A DNA stretch of 64,000 nucleotides from an uncultured Bacteroidota bacterium (GCA_903824785.1 CAIJYD010000047.1:17544-81543), one strand, 5' to 3'. Shown: positions 18,693 to 28,780, numbered from the stretch's first letter. Program-made: numbers and translations. Notes: a model not told the origin generated them from the letters alone.

Positions 18693-19535
18693 TTATTTGT
18701 CGTTACAATCGCATTCATCAAAGCTTTTCTGATATTGTTCAATAGCTTTCAAGCTCATACCCATGTTGGAGAAACCTCCGTCGTGGAAGAGGTTTTGCAT
18801 TGTAACTTTCCGGGTAAGATCAGAAAAGAGAGCTACACAATAATCGGCACATTCCTCTGCCGTTGCATTACCCAGTGGAGACATCCTCTCTGAAAAATCG
18901 ATGAGAGAGTCAAAACCATGTATTCCGCTTCCTGCAGTTGTAGCAGTAGGAGACTGAGAAACAGTATTTACCCTTACTTTCCTGTCGCGGCCATAGATAT
19001 AACCAAAGCTGCGGGCAATTGACTCAAGCAATGCTTTCGCATCGCCCATATCGTTATAACCAGAAAGTGTCCGTTGTGCAGCAACATATGACAATGCAAC
19101 AACAGATCCCCATTCCTTCAATGCATCGAGCTTATAGGCTGTCTGGAGGACACGGTGAAAACTAAGTGCCGAAATATCAAAGGTTTTCAGCATATTTTCA
19201 TAACTGGTCTGTTCATAAGGAATATCCTTTCTGACGTTTGGCGACATACCGATTGAATGGAGAATAAAATCAAATTTTCCTCCAAGTATTATCATGCTTT
19301 CGGTAAGGAGATTCTCAATCTCATCCATTTTTGTAGCATCAGCAGGGATAATTTTACTTCCTGTTATTTTAGCCAGTTCGCTTATTGTCCCAAGCCTCAT
19401 TGCAACAGGGGAGTTAGTCAGAACCAGTTCAGCACCCTGTTCCCATGCTTTCAGAGCAACCTGCCAAGCAATCGATTTTTCATTCAGAGCACCAAAAATA
19501 ATACCCTTTTTCCCTTTTAAAAGACCTTCTTTCAT
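18693..19535 (-). CDS. fabI: enoyl-[acyl-carrier-protein] reductase (NADH)
   Basis: FabI reduces trans-2-enoyl-ACP in the last step of each fatty-acid elongation cycle and is the triclosan target. The 280-residue SDR protein shows the nucleotide-binding GALNEKSIAWQVA (about 15–27), IGMSPN, and the catalytic Tyr160-x-x-Met-x-x-x-Lys167 in SGYNDMGDAKA. Complete; own terminator downstream. Confidence 0.95.
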   Translation of the reverse strand: MKEGLLKGKKGIIFGALNEKSIAWQVALKAWEQGAELVLTNSPVAMRLGTISELAKITGSKIIPADATKMDEIENLLTESMIILGGKFDFILHSIGMSPNVRKDIPYEQTSYENMLKTFDISALSFHRVLQTAYKLDALKEWGSVVALSYVAAQRTLSGYNDMGDAKALLESIARSFGYIYGRDRKVRVNTVSQSPTATTAGSGIHGFDSLIDFSERMSPLGNATAEECADYCVALFSDLTRKVTMQNLFHDGGFSNMGMSLKAIEQYQKSFDECDCNDK

Positions 19536-19654
19536 TTTACTTTAAGTTAATTCATATTACCTGCTAATCAATAACTGATTTAGTAAAACCTTGTATATGA
19601 AATCACAAGGCTAATAATACAAGGGCAATATCACTTACCCCGTCATTATGTTTC

Positions 19655-21319
19655 TTAGTTTTCTGCTGCTTCAAGAAGTTCCCTGGCATTCTTCATTGCT
19701 GTTGCGGTAACCTCGCTGCCGCTTAACAATCGGGCGACTTCCAGTATTCTTTCCTCCTGTGTTAACAACTTAACACGGGTAAATGTTGAATCGTCTATAT
19801 CATCTTTATAAACATGGTAGTGTTTTGCTCCTCTTGAAGCAACCTGGGGGAGATGGGTGATGTTAATAACCTGCATGTATTTGCCCATTCCGGAAAGTAT
19901 CTGACCTACCTTATCTGCCACTTCGCCTGAAACCCCTGAATCTATCTCGTCAAATATTATTGTTGGCAGGTTATTATTCCTTGTAAGCAATGATTTAAGG
20001 CTCAGCATTACTCTTGAAAGTTCACCTCCTGATGCTATTCTGGCAAGGTTTTCAGGGGCAATCTGCTTATTGGCAGAAAATAAAAAGTCGGCCTGGTCAA
20101 TACCTGTTGATGTAAAATCCTTCAATTGGATTAATGATATTCTGAATTTTGCATTCGGCATTCCTAGTTGTTTAAGCAAATCAGTAATCTTAAGCTCAAT
20201 ACCCGGCAGTACATTTTTTCTCTGAACGGAGATCTCCTCAGAAATTATCTTTAAGGATTCTGTCTCTTTTTCAATAAGGGATTCAAGTTCTGCAAGATGC
20301 TCATCGCTTGTAACAATTCCTCTTATTATCGCTTTTATCTCTTCCCTTTTAACAATAAGGGTATCAAGATTGCTGACCCTGTGTTTTTGTATCAGTGAAT
20401 AGATCAGGTCAAGTCTTTCATTAACTACTGCTAGACGATGAGGGTCAGCCTCAATAGTGGCAGCCCGTTTTTCTATTTCGCCAGCCAGGTCGTCAAGTTC
20501 AATTAATGATGATTCAGTACGAGACAGAAGGCTTTCTCCATCTGGCAAAAATGCACCTATCTTTCCCAGATTCAGTTTAACCTCCCTGAGCATTGCCAGA
20601 ATTGACATACCATCGGAGGAAAAGAGGTCTGTTGATCTGCTCAGTGCCAGATTAATCTCTTCGGCATGTCCGAGTATCTCCTGCTCTGCTTCAAGTTCAG
20701 ACTGTTCGCCCTGCTTCAGAGCTGCTGCCTCAAGCTGATTAATCTGATACTGATAATATTCAAGATCTGCTCTGTTCTTATCAGCTTTTTCCTTAACAGC
20801 GTCATACTCTTTTTTTAACTTCCTGTAATTTGAAAATGCAAGCCTGTAATCTACAATAGATTTTGTTGTACCTGCAAATGAGTCGATTACAATTAGCTGG
20901 AATGAATTATCATTCAGCATAAGGGTCTGATGCTGGGAGTGGATATCAATAAGTCTGTCGGCAAGATCCTTCAGAATATTTATGGTTACGGGGGTATCGT
21001 TTATGAATGCACGCGATTTACCTGCGGGGTTTATCTCTCTCCGCAAAGTAGTAACTGACTCATAATCAAGTTCATTATATAAGTAAAAGTCATTCAGGTC
21101 ATATTCCTCAATTCTGAAAGTACCTTCAACAATACATTTTTCATTTTTATCAAGAAGGACATTTGTGTCGGCTCTGGTTCCAAGTATAAGAGAAAGAGCA
21201 CCAAGCAGAATTGATTTTCCTGCGCCTGTTTCTCCGGTGATAATGGTCAGGCCATTTTCGAATTCAAGGTCCAGTTCCTTAATAAGGGCATAATTCTGAA
21301 CGAACAGTTTAATAAGCAT
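19655..21319 (-). CDS. recN: DNA repair protein RecN
   Basis: RecN is an SMC-like ATPase acting at double-strand breaks. The 554-residue protein has Walker A GETGAGKS (29–36), a long coiled-coil middle region, the ABC signature ASGGELSRVMLSLK and Walker B IIFDEIDSGVSGEVA near the C-terminus. It starts 15 bp after the DUF4835 gene, and this pairing is common in Bacteroidota. Confidence 0.95.
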   Translation of the reverse strand: MLIKLFVQNYALIKELDLEFENGLTIITGETGAGKSILLGALSLILGTRADTNVLLDKNEKCIVEGTFRIEEYDLNDFYLYNELDYESVTTLRREINPAGKSRAFINDTPVTINILKDLADRLIDIHSQHQTLMLNDNSFQLIVIDSFAGTTKSIVDYRLAFSNYRKLKKEYDAVKEKADKNRADLEYYQYQINQLEAAALKQGEQSELEAEQEILGHAEEINLALSRSTDLFSSDGMSILAMLREVKLNLGKIGAFLPDGESLLSRTESSLIELDDLAGEIEKRAATIEADPHRLAVVNERLDLIYSLIQKHRVSNLDTLIVKREEIKAIIRGIVTSDEHLAELESLIEKETESLKIISEEISVQRKNVLPGIELKITDLLKQLGMPNAKFRISLIQLKDFTSTGIDQADFLFSANKQIAPENLARIASGGELSRVMLSLKSLLTRNNNLPTIIFDEIDSGVSGEVADKVGQILSGMGKYMQVINITHLPQVASRGAKHYHVYKDDIDDSTFTRVKLLTQEERILEVARLLSGSEVTATAMKNARELLEAAEN

Positions 21320-21333
21320 AACCGGCTTTATGG

Positions 21334-22260
21334 TTAGTTGGCTGTATTGATCTTTTCATATTTAGCTTTATTTGCAGGATCTATCTCTGCAAGTATCTGC
21401 ACAACACGGCTTTTCTCTTCAGGAAATGCAGCAGTGAAAATATTGACAAGCTCATCCGACTTTGACTCCAGAACAACCTGAACAAAATACATAAACGGAT
21501 CAGGTTTTCTCCTGTAAACCTCCTGAATAAGTTTTAGGCTTTCAACCATGCTGGTACGGGCTTCGGAAGTACTCGACTCCATTTTGTCGAGGCCATTCCT
21601 GTCATACTCATAAACGAATTGCCTCACCCCTTCATACTCTTTCTCCAGGATATTCTTTACCAGCCAGTATCTGTTGCGGTTCCTCGAGGCATCATAAGGT
21701 TTCCAGCCCGATTCAGGGGCATTCTGTGCATTGGTAACAATTTTTTCAGCCATTTGGAAAAATTCAGTTCCTCCTAATGGAGCATAGGAATCCTGGTCAA
21801 ACCCAAGGATTATATAGGTATAGTAAGCAAGAACAGAAATGAGGTTTGACTTATGAGCTCCGGGATCAAACTCCAGAGGCTGAAATTCCACATATCTGAA
21901 CTGAAAGTTATTATCGATAAAATTAAGCATTGTGGAATTATAGGTTGTATTGAAAACCGGACGGCGGAGCTGAATCTGAATTGTTCCCTTGAATTCATCT
22001 GCCGAGAGCTGATCGTTTATGTTAATCAGGATATTACAGTCTATTCTTTCAGCATAACTATAAACCTGATTTGTCCATACAGTATTGTTCATAAACTCAT
22101 AAATGTCGCGCTGCATGGTTTCAAAAACCTGGCGGTTCGATCCCTGTACCCTTTGAGCAGAGATCTGGATATTGCAGTTCAGCTCCTGAGAACTGGCTGT
22201 TCCCGACAAGAAAAAAAGAAAGATAAAAAGATAAAATTTCGGAAAAAACAATAATTTCAT
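21334..22260 (-). CDS. DUF4835 family secreted protein
   Basis: The 308-residue protein has a signal peptide (ends TASSQ) and then ELNCNIQISAQRVQGSNRQVFETMQRD, the conserved start of DUF4835. The family is restricted to Bacteroidota and of unknown function; a periplasmic or outer-membrane location is likely. It lies between coaBC and recN. Confidence 0.88.
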   Translation of the reverse strand: MKLLFFPKFYLFIFLFFLSGTASSQELNCNIQISAQRVQGSNRQVFETMQRDIYEFMNNTVWTNQVYSYAERIDCNILININDQLSADEFKGTIQIQLRRPVFNTTYNSTMLNFIDNNFQFRYVEFQPLEFDPGAHKSNLISVLAYYTYIILGFDQDSYAPLGGTEFFQMAEKIVTNAQNAPESGWKPYDASRNRNRYWLVKNILEKEYEGVRQFVYEYDRNGLDKMESSTSEARTSMVESLKLIQEVYRRKPDPFMYFVQVVLESKSDELVNIFTAAFPEEKSRVVQILAEIDPANKAKYEKINTAN

Positions 22261-22361
22261 GTATAATAATTTGATTTAACATACTGCATGAAACCCGTGG
22301 AAAATAGTTTCATTAAAGTTAATGTTTTTTATACCCATTCTTTGTTCATCTGATTAAATCA

Positions 22362-23567
22362 CTAAATCATTGAGATAATTTTATTAAGAATATCTGTGGC
22401 AGCTTCTCCTTTTGATTTTAACTCAAATTTATCAATATTATTGTATTTGTCAATTATAGTAATTCTGTTTGTATCGTAACCAAAGCCAGCTCCGCTTTCG
22501 TTAAGCGAATTCAGAACAATGATATCGAGGTTTTTCCGTAAAAGTTTTTCCCTGGCATTTACAACTTCATTATCTGTTTCAAGAGCAAATCCGGCAAGAA
22601 ACTGTGATGAGTTTTTTACCTTCCCCAGCATACTGGCAATGTCGGTAGTATGTTTAAGGCGGAGCACCATTTCATTACCATCTTTTTTAATCTTATTGCT
22701 TTTAACCTCTTCAGGTGTGAAATCAGCAACTGCAGCAGACAATATTGCAATATCGCAGACCTCAAACTGAGAAATACATTCAGCAGCCATCGATTCGGCA
22801 GTTGTTACATCAAATACTTTAACAGAGCTGTTTTCAGGCCTGACATTTACCGGTCCAAGCACCAGAACGACATCAGCGCCAAACGCGGCAGCAGTGTCAG
22901 CAAGGGCTATACCCATTTTACCGGATGAATAATTGCTTATATACCTGACGGGGTCTATTGGCTCCCTTGTAGGTCCGGCATTGATCAGAATACGTTTGCC
23001 TTTCAGGGGCTCAGAGGTTTTTTTTTTTGTAAAGAAGCTCTTTATCTCCTTTACTATATCTTCCGGATCCGCCATTCTGCCCTTACCCGTGAGACCACTT
23101 GCAAGCTCTCCGCTTGTTGGTTCAAGTATTTGGTTTCCAAAGGCTCTCAGCGTTTCTATATTAATTATTGTTGCCGGGTGATTAAGCATATCCAGATCCA
23201 TTGAAGGGGCAACAAAAACCGGGCAACGTGCAGAGAGATAAGTAGTAAGCAGCAGATTGCCTGCAAATCCGTTAGCCATTCCGGCGATAGAATTTGCAGT
23301 AGCCGGAGCGATCAGATAAAGATCAGCCCAGATACCAAGGTCCACATGGCTGTTCCAGTCACCATTTTCCGGATTATAAAATTCGGTAAGTACCGGATTT
23401 TTTGATAAAGTTGCCAGAGTAAGCGGTGTAATGAATTCTTTCGCACGACTTGTCATAAGTACCTTAACTTCAGCACCTTCTTTAACAAGCAACCGGATGA
23501 TAGTTGCAGTTTTATAAGCTGCAATACCTCCGGTTACACCGATAAGTATGTGTTTGCCTTTCAGCAT
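22362..23567 (-). CDS. coaBC: phosphopantothenoylcysteine decarboxylase / phosphopantothenate–cysteine ligase
   Basis: The bifunctional enzyme performs two steps of coenzyme A synthesis. Residues 1–180 are the FMN decarboxylase domain (GVTGGIAAYK; ATANSIAGMANG; clamp PSMDLDM). Residues from about 186 are the ligase domain, with NAGPTREPIDPVRYISN and NYSSGKMG. Length 401 is normal. It follows rpoZ by 14 bp. Confidence 0.95.
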   Translation of the reverse strand: MLKGKHILIGVTGGIAAYKTATIIRLLVKEGAEVKVLMTSRAKEFITPLTLATLSKNPVLTEFYNPENGDWNSHVDLGIWADLYLIAPATANSIAGMANGFAGNLLLTTYLSARCPVFVAPSMDLDMLNHPATIINIETLRAFGNQILEPTSGELASGLTGKGRMADPEDIVKEIKSFFTKKKTSEPLKGKRILINAGPTREPIDPVRYISNYSSGKMGIALADTAAAFGADVVLVLGPVNVRPENSSVKVFDVTTAESMAAECISQFEVCDIAILSAAVADFTPEEVKSNKIKKDGNEMVLRLKHTTDIASMLGKVKNSSQFLAGFALETDNEVVNAREKLLRKNLDIIVLNSLNESGAGFGYDTNRITIIDKYNNIDKFELKSKGEAATDILNKIISMI

Positions 23568-23581
23568 TTTGAGGCTAAATA

Positions 23582-23914
23582 TTACTTCTGCTTTTCTAAG
23601 GAATCAGGATTTCTGTAAAAAATTTTACCTTCTTCCAGTTCCTGTAAAGCAATAAGGGTTGGTTTTGGAAGTTTTTCGTAGAATTTGGAAATCTCAATCT
23701 GCTCGCGGTTTTCAAATACCTCTTCAAGGTTATCGCTATAGGAAGCGAATTCCTCAAGTTTTTTATTAAGCTCCTGTTTCATCTCGACCGAAATCTGATT
23801 TGATCTTCTTGAAACAACAATTACTGTCTCATAAATATTTCCGGTACCCTGAGTCATCAGGTCCAGATTGCGGGTAACAGTCGATACCGGTGCTGCTGAT
23901 TTTCTGTAATCCAT
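23582..23914 (-). CDS. rpoZ: RNA polymerase omega subunit (Bacteroidota form)
   Basis: The 110-residue protein has the Bacteroidota omega pattern: a TGNIYETVIVVSRRSNQIS segment equivalent to the canonical NRFELV/AARRARQL region, then an acidic extension. Omega helps assemble RNA polymerase. It sits between bamD and coaBC with gaps of 8 and 14 bp. Confidence 0.88.
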   Translation of the reverse strand: MDYRKSAAPVSTVTRNLDLMTQGTGNIYETVIVVSRRSNQISVEMKQELNKKLEEFASYSDNLEEVFENREQIEISKFYEKLPKPTLIALQELEEGKIFYRNPDSLEKQK

Positions 23915-23922
23915 ATTTAATT

Positions 23923-24738
23923 TTAATTATTTACTCCACTATCAGGAATTCCTTCTTTAAGAAAGTTGTTTGTCTTCTGGAAAATGTTGCCTACCTCTTT
24001 AGCGTAGGTGGTTTTGGGAAACTCTTCCATAAAAGAAAAATAGTCATCCAATGCCGCCTGATATCTTTCCCTTTGTTTATTTTTAGTGCTTTTATCAGCA
24101 TAAAGGTAAAGGGAATTCAATTTCAGGAACATCATCTCTTCTCTGTATTTTGTATCGGCATACGATTTCAGGCTATTATTAAGTGCCACTATAGCAGCCT
24201 TATACTGCTTCATGTCGTAATAAAGTTTTGCACTAAGATAGGATTTTTCAACAAGTTTTTCCTGAAGTTCCTTAATAAGTTTTCTGCTCTCCTCCACCTT
24301 CGGGCTTCCGGGGTACCTGTTCATAAAAACATTAAATCCTTCAATAGCATTATTGGTGTTATCCTGATCAAGTTCTGAACGCGGAGCGATATTATAGTCG
24401 CACATCGCTGCCAGAAAATTTGCCTCTTCGGCATGTTTTCCAAATGGGAACTGATCGATAAATGACTTGAAATAGCTGCCGGCCATAAAGTAATCCTTCA
24501 TACCATAATAGCTCTGAGCATATATCCAGTTAAGCTCCTCCCCCTCTTCTGTTGCCCTGTACCTTGGAAGTATCTGAGTTAAAAGTTCTGATGATTTAAC
24601 ATACTGGCCACCTTCATAGAACTCTTTTGCCTTTGCCTTCTTCAGGTCGAAATCAGAACTCTTAAGGAGTTTTTCATATCCGCTGCAGGAGCTAGCAAAC
24701 ACCAGAATTATCAGGACAATATATAATCTCAACCTCAT
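23923..24738 (-). CDS. bamD: outer-membrane assembly lipoprotein BamD
   Basis: BamD is the TPR lipoprotein of the BAM complex. The ATG at 24738 (MRLRLYIVLI) is preferred because it gives a lipoprotein signal ending in FASSC; the frame is open 13 codons upstream. Five TPR-like repeats follow, including GGQYVKSSELL and YFMAGSYFKSFIDQFPFGKHAEEANF. It is the first gene of the bamD–rpoZ–coaBC–DUF4835–recN run. Confidence 0.9.
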   Translation of the reverse strand: MRLRLYIVLIILVFASSCSGYEKLLKSSDFDLKKAKAKEFYEGGQYVKSSELLTQILPRYRATEEGEELNWIYAQSYYGMKDYFMAGSYFKSFIDQFPFGKHAEEANFLAAMCDYNIAPRSELDQDNTNNAIEGFNVFMNRYPGSPKVEESRKLIKELQEKLVEKSYLSAKLYYDMKQYKAAIVALNNSLKSYADTKYREEMMFLKLNSLYLYADKSTKNKQRERYQAALDDYFSFMEEFPKTTYAKEVGNIFQKTNNFLKEGIPDSGVNN

Positions 24739-24855
24739 ATTAAAAATTGTTGCGCAAAAGTACTGATTTTTTTTCATTTCAGAGATAAAAACGCAATAAT
24801 TATGCTTTTATTACCCATATTGCGGCCTCAAAATCAAATTAGGTATAAATAGGTA

Positions 24856-24885
24856 TTCTGTTATATCAGTTTGTTTATACTTTTG
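24856..24885 (+). promoter_or_regulatory. putative promoter of the alpha-oxoamine synthase gene
   Basis: TACTTTTG at 24878–24885 fits TAnnTTTG exactly; the -33 region around 24856 (TTCTG) is a weak match. The start codon follows 28 bp after. Confidence 0.4.
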
Positions 24886-24913
24886 TGAGGAATTTAAAAA
24901 ATAATCTTTTGCC

Positions 24914-26158
24914 ATGGATATATTTGAAAAGATCAAGAAAAACAGAGGTGCGTTAGGACAGTATCAGGATCTGGGACATGGATATTTTGCATTCCCTAAG
25001 CTGGAAGGTGAAATAGCACCGCGTATGAAATTCAGGGGTAAAGAGGTATTGACCTGGAGTCTGAATAATTACCTCGGACTTGCAAATCATCCTGAAATAA
25101 GAAAGGTTGATGCCGAGGCAACTGCGAAGTATGGTCTGGCATACCCAATGGGAGCAAGAATGATGTCGGGACAAACAACCATGCATGAAAAATTTGAAGA
25201 GATGGCTGCTCTTTTCACAAAAAAAGAGGATTCATTTCTACTTAATTACGGATATCAGGGCATGGTATCGATAATTGATGCCCTTGTTGACCGCCATGAT
25301 GTTATTGTATATGATTCTGAATCACATGCCTGCATTATGGACGGCTTGCGTCTGCACATGGGAAAGAGGTTCGTATTTCCGCATAATGATATTGAAAGTT
25401 GTGAAAAGCAGTTACAGAGAGCCACAAAACTGGTTGAAGAGACCAATGGCGGTATTCTGCTTATCACTGAAGGGGTATTCGGAATGGCAGGCGATCTGGG
25501 CAAGCTCGACAGGATTTCTGCTCTGAAAAAGAAATACAAATTTCGTTTTCTTGTTGATGATGCTCATGGTTTCGGAACCATGGGAGCTAACGGAGGAGGA
25601 ACCGGCGAACATTTTGGAGTACAGGATGAGATTGATATTTACTTTGCCACTTTTGCAAAATCAATGGCGGGGATTGGTGGATTTGTTTCAAGCACAAAAG
25701 ATGTAATCAACTATTTGCGATATAACCTTCGCTCACAGATATATGCCAAGTCACTTCCCATGGCTATGACACTGGGTGCAATAAAAAGGCTTGAATATAT
25801 CCAGACACATCCGGAGCTGAAGGAAAAACTCTGGGTTATCGTCAGTGCTTTACAGAAAGGGTTAAAAGAGGCCGGACTTGATCTGGGAAAAACAGAATCA
25901 CCGGTGACACCTGTATTTATGAAAAGTGGTGTTGCACAGGCCACACAGCTTATTTACGATCTCAGAGAGAATTTTGGAATATTCTGTTCCGTAGTAATTT
26001 ATCCTGTGGTACCGAAAGATGTTGTTATGCTGCGACTAATACCCACAGCTTCTCACTCTCTTGAAGATGTTGAATATACAATAAAAGCCTTCAGGGAGAT
26101 AAAAAGGAAAGTTGATAATAACGAATATCCTGATAAGTTTGCCGATTTCAGTAAATAA
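24914..26158 (+). CDS. PLP-dependent alpha-oxoamine synthase (serine palmitoyltransferase / KBL-like)
   Basis: The 414-residue enzyme belongs to the family that condenses an amino acid with an acyl-CoA: serine palmitoyltransferase, 2-amino-3-ketobutyrate CoA ligase and 8-amino-7-oxononanoate synthase. Visible features are NYLGLANHPE, the DESHA-like YDSESHACIMDG, the PLP-aspartate region FLVDDAHGFGTMG, and the Schiff-base lysine in TFAKSMAGIGGF. Bacteroidota make sphingolipids, so a sphingolipid role is plausible, but the substrate cannot be told from motifs alone. Confidence 0.82.
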   Translation: MDIFEKIKKNRGALGQYQDLGHGYFAFPKLEGEIAPRMKFRGKEVLTWSLNNYLGLANHPEIRKVDAEATAKYGLAYPMGARMMSGQTTMHEKFEEMAALFTKKEDSFLLNYGYQGMVSIIDALVDRHDVIVYDSESHACIMDGLRLHMGKRFVFPHNDIESCEKQLQRATKLVEETNGGILLITEGVFGMAGDLGKLDRISALKKKYKFRFLVDDAHGFGTMGANGGGTGEHFGVQDEIDIYFATFAKSMAGIGGFVSSTKDVINYLRYNLRSQIYAKSLPMAMTLGAIKRLEYIQTHPELKEKLWVIVSALQKGLKEAGLDLGKTESPVTPVFMKSGVAQATQLIYDLRENFGIFCSVVIYPVVPKDVVMLRLIPTASHSLEDVEYTIKAFREIKRKVDNNEYPDKFADFSK

Positions 26159-26180
26159 GTCCTTCTAACAGATATAATAA

Positions 26181-26216
26181 AAAAAAACTGCATCGTTATG
26201 GTGCAGTTTTTTTTTT
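26181..26216. terminator. bidirectional intrinsic terminator
   Basis: ACTGCA (26187–26192) pairs with TGCAGT (26202–26207) around a nine-base loop, with an A-run on the left and a ten-T run on the right. It ends the alpha-oxoamine synthase transcript. Confidence 0.85.
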
Positions 26217-26416
26217 GATACCACATATCAACCCGGCTCAGGTTACCCGGCTTTTGAAAGTGGTAACCGGCAAAAAAAACAGGAGGATGGTTAACAGAAT
26301 TGCCTTTTTTCCGGACCAATCGAACAAAAGCAGTTAAATAAGGTTATATTCTGCATATAGCGGAAGGATTCTGTTTGTTTCGCTATCAGTACAATGTTTT
26401 TCTGATTATCAATTTT

Positions 26417-27070
26417 ATGGAAGAAGATAAGTCAAGCCGTGATCATAACATTTTAAAAGGTTACAATATGCTGCTGTACTTTGCAGGGAGTATGATAATG
26501 TATGAACCTTCTGAAGAGTGTGTTGTGGATTTCTGGAGGAATGGCATACTAAAAAAGCTTCCTGTCTCAAGTTCAAATCCGAATTTCATAAAAGCCTCAT
26601 CTCAATTAAGGGAATCATGTGCTGACCAAAGACTTTGCGGAGCAGAACTCCGTGAAGACTATAACAGGCTATTCTCTAAAGATACTTTCCCGCTGGCTCC
26701 GGCATTTGAAACCCTTTATCCCGATTGCCGGCAGCTCAGTTCAGTCTCCACTTTCGCAGAGGTGAGCGAGTTTTACACCTCCTACGGATGGCAGTCAAAA
26801 CTAAAAGGCAAGATTCCTGATGATCATCTTGGGATGGAACTTCTTTTCCTGACAACCATGGTTGAAAAATATACAGTCATGGATGATCCGGCTTGCCGGA
26901 TAGAAATGAGAAGAGAGATCCGCAGATACCTCGACAACCATATTTTATCATGGGTTCCATCATGGAATGACAAGATGCAGATCTATTCCCATACACTTTG
27001 CTATAAAGCTATCGGAACGCTTATTTATGCTTGTTCTCAGGACATCTATGGAATCCTTTTAAAACAATAG
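26417..27070 (+). CDS. TorD/DmsD-type chaperone for molybdoenzyme maturation
   Basis: The all-helical 217-residue protein matches the TorD/NarJ family: a DYNRLF segment, PAFETLYPD and DDHLGMELLFLTTMVEK, close to the family's PDHL(x)ELEFM motif. Such chaperones bind the twin-arginine signal of a molybdopterin oxidoreductase. No oxidoreductase gene is next to it here. The ATG at 26417 (MEEDKSS) is preferred to one 14 codons upstream that would add an unrelated hydrophobic stretch. Confidence 0.8.
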   Translation: MEEDKSSRDHNILKGYNMLLYFAGSMIMYEPSEECVVDFWRNGILKKLPVSSSNPNFIKASSQLRESCADQRLCGAELREDYNRLFSKDTFPLAPAFETLYPDCRQLSSVSTFAEVSEFYTSYGWQSKLKGKIPDDHLGMELLFLTTMVEKYTVMDDPACRIEMRREIRRYLDNHILSWVPSWNDKMQIYSHTLCYKAIGTLIYACSQDIYGILLKQ

Positions 27071-27236
27071 ATCAAATAATAGTTGAAACAAGAACCGGTT
27101 CTGTTTAAAACCTGAGTATGGTAATAAGCTTTTATTTAACGGGTTATCTCTGTTTCTATGCCTTTTTTAAAAGAAATTACATCTGATTTAATTGATGCCG
27201 GTAAGCTTAATGATGGCTGCAGCTTATTTTTCAGAG

Positions 27237-27623
27237 TTAAAAATTGGGGTTAAAAAAACTAATTATTGCCCCAATATAATACTCTCTCCAACCTTCAGCT
27301 ATATCATTAAACTCCTCGTCAGGAATATTGGTATGTTCCACAGTTACCAGGGAATTTTCCCTGTCGGGGTTTATTGTAATAGTCACAATTGACTTCTCGT
27401 CCTGATCGCCGAAGAACCACTCCTGAACAAGTTTTTTATCCTGGACAAACTCAAGGTTCCTGCCTGTAATATCGCCTTCCCAGAGAGAAAATTCGCTACC
27501 CGGCTCTGAACCCATAATTGCAGGATAACCTGACCATAATTCTATTGTATATGGATTTGTAACAGCTGAATAGACATCAGATGGTTCGGCGTTGATCTTG
27601 AATGATTTTTTGAAAGTCTTCAT
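27237..27623 (-). CDS. SRPBCC/AHSA1-domain protein
   Basis: The 128-residue protein has the START/Bet v 1-like layout of the AHSA1 family: an N-terminal strand with INAEPSDVYSAVTNP, then EWFFGDQDEKSIVTITI and a C-terminal helix with GWREYYIGAI. The ligand or partner is unknown. It lies 8 bp downstream of trxB and is likely cotranscribed. Confidence 0.8.
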   Translation of the reverse strand: MKTFKKSFKINAEPSDVYSAVTNPYTIELWSGYPAIMGSEPGSEFSLWEGDITGRNLEFVQDKKLVQEWFFGDQDEKSIVTITINPDRENSLVTVEHTNIPDEEFNDIAEGWREYYIGAIISFFNPNF

Positions 27624-27630
27624 CTCAATA

Positions 27631-28626
27631 CTATTTTAATTCAGACAGATAACGTTCTGCATCAATAGCTGCCATGCAACCCGATCCTGCAGCAGTTACT
27701 GCCTGTCGGTAATGAGGATCCTGAACATCACCTGCTGCGAAGACACCTGCCACATTGGTTTTTGAGGTGCCCGGAGTTGTTTTAATATATCCGACTGTAT
27801 CGGTTTCGACGAAATTTTTAAACACCTCTGAGTTTGGAGTGTGCCCGATAGCCAGGAAAAAGCCATCTATTTTTATTTTAACAATCTCTTCTGAGGCAGT
27901 TCCTTTTTTTCTGACAAGAGTTGCTCCTTCAACACCATTTTCCCCAAAAAGATCCACGGTCTGGTGCTCCCATAAAACTTCAATATTACCGGTACTTTTA
28001 ACTTTATCCTGCATTGTTTTGGAAGCTCTCAGCTCATCTCTTCTCACAATGAGATAGACCTTACGGCACAAACCTGCAAGGTAAGTTGCCTCTTCAGCAG
28101 CGGTATCGCCACCACCGACAACAGCCACATCTTTACCTTTATAAAAAAAGCCATCGCAGGTAGCGCAGGCAGAAACGCCCATACCGGCATATCGTGTCTC
28201 AGATTCCAGTCCGAGATATTTCGCTGTTGCACCGGTTGCAATTATTACAGAATCGGCCTCAATAATTTTATTATCATCTATGGTTACTTTGTGGCAGGAA
28301 CCGGAGAAATCTACAGCCGTAGCAATCCCAAACCTGATGTCGGCACCAAAACGTTCAGCCTGTTTTTTAAGGTCTTCCATCATCTGAGGACCGGTTACCC
28401 CATCGGGATATCCCGGAAAATTATCCACCTCAGTGGTTGTAGTGAGCTGACCACCCATCTGCAGACCGGTATAAAGGAGAGGATTAAGGTTTGCTCTTGA
28501 AGCATAAATAGCTGCGGTATAACCTGCAGGTCCTGAGCCGATAATAAGGCACCTGACTCTTTCAATATTCTCAATATTAATATTTTGAATATCTTTTTTA
28601 AGATCAATTGGTTTAAATAATTCCAT
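27631..28626 (-). CDS. trxB: thioredoxin-disulfide reductase
   Basis: This flavoprotein reduces thioredoxin with NADPH. The 331 residues include the FAD site GSGPAGYTAA (31–40), redox-active Cys154–Cys157 in SACATCDGFF, the NADPH site VVGGGDTAAEEA and a C-terminal GVFAAGDVQD. The N-terminus is about 20 residues longer than in E. coli TrxB. It is the last host gene before the prophage. Confidence 0.95.
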   Translation of the reverse strand: MELFKPIDLKKDIQNINIENIERVRCLIIGSGPAGYTAAIYASRANLNPLLYTGLQMGGQLTTTTEVDNFPGYPDGVTGPQMMEDLKKQAERFGADIRFGIATAVDFSGSCHKVTIDDNKIIEADSVIIATGATAKYLGLESETRYAGMGVSACATCDGFFYKGKDVAVVGGGDTAAEEATYLAGLCRKVYLIVRRDELRASKTMQDKVKSTGNIEVLWEHQTVDLFGENGVEGATLVRKKGTASEEIVKIKIDGFFLAIGHTPNSEVFKNFVETDTVGYIKTTPGTSKTNVAGVFAAGDVQDPHYRQAVTAAGSGCMAAIDAERYLSELK

Positions 28627-28738
28627 TTCAGTTATAACTGTTTAGAAATGCAAATATAATCAACTTTGGCCTTCTCTAAGTGACAAAAGTTACAGATAAA
28701 AAGATTAATTAACAAGTATAAACAAGTAAGCCCGCATT

Positions 28739-28769
28739 TTTGCTTTATCCGAATAGTTGATTATTTTTG
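28739..28769 (+). promoter_or_regulatory. probable native promoter of the tRNA-Pro gene, now cut off
   Basis: TTTG at 28739–28742, 19 bp, then TATTTTTG at 28762–28769 match the Bacteroidota consensus, and the tRNA 5' end would follow 12 bp later at 28781. Prophage insertion leaves this promoter driving only half a tRNA. Confidence 0.7.
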
Positions 28770-28780
28770 CAACTGTATTT

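Noticed and set aside
27091..27102. Perfect palindrome AGAACCGGTTCT after the TorD-like gene
   Set aside because: Too short to pair as a terminator stem with a loop and without a T-run; it may be chance or an operator with no supporting context.
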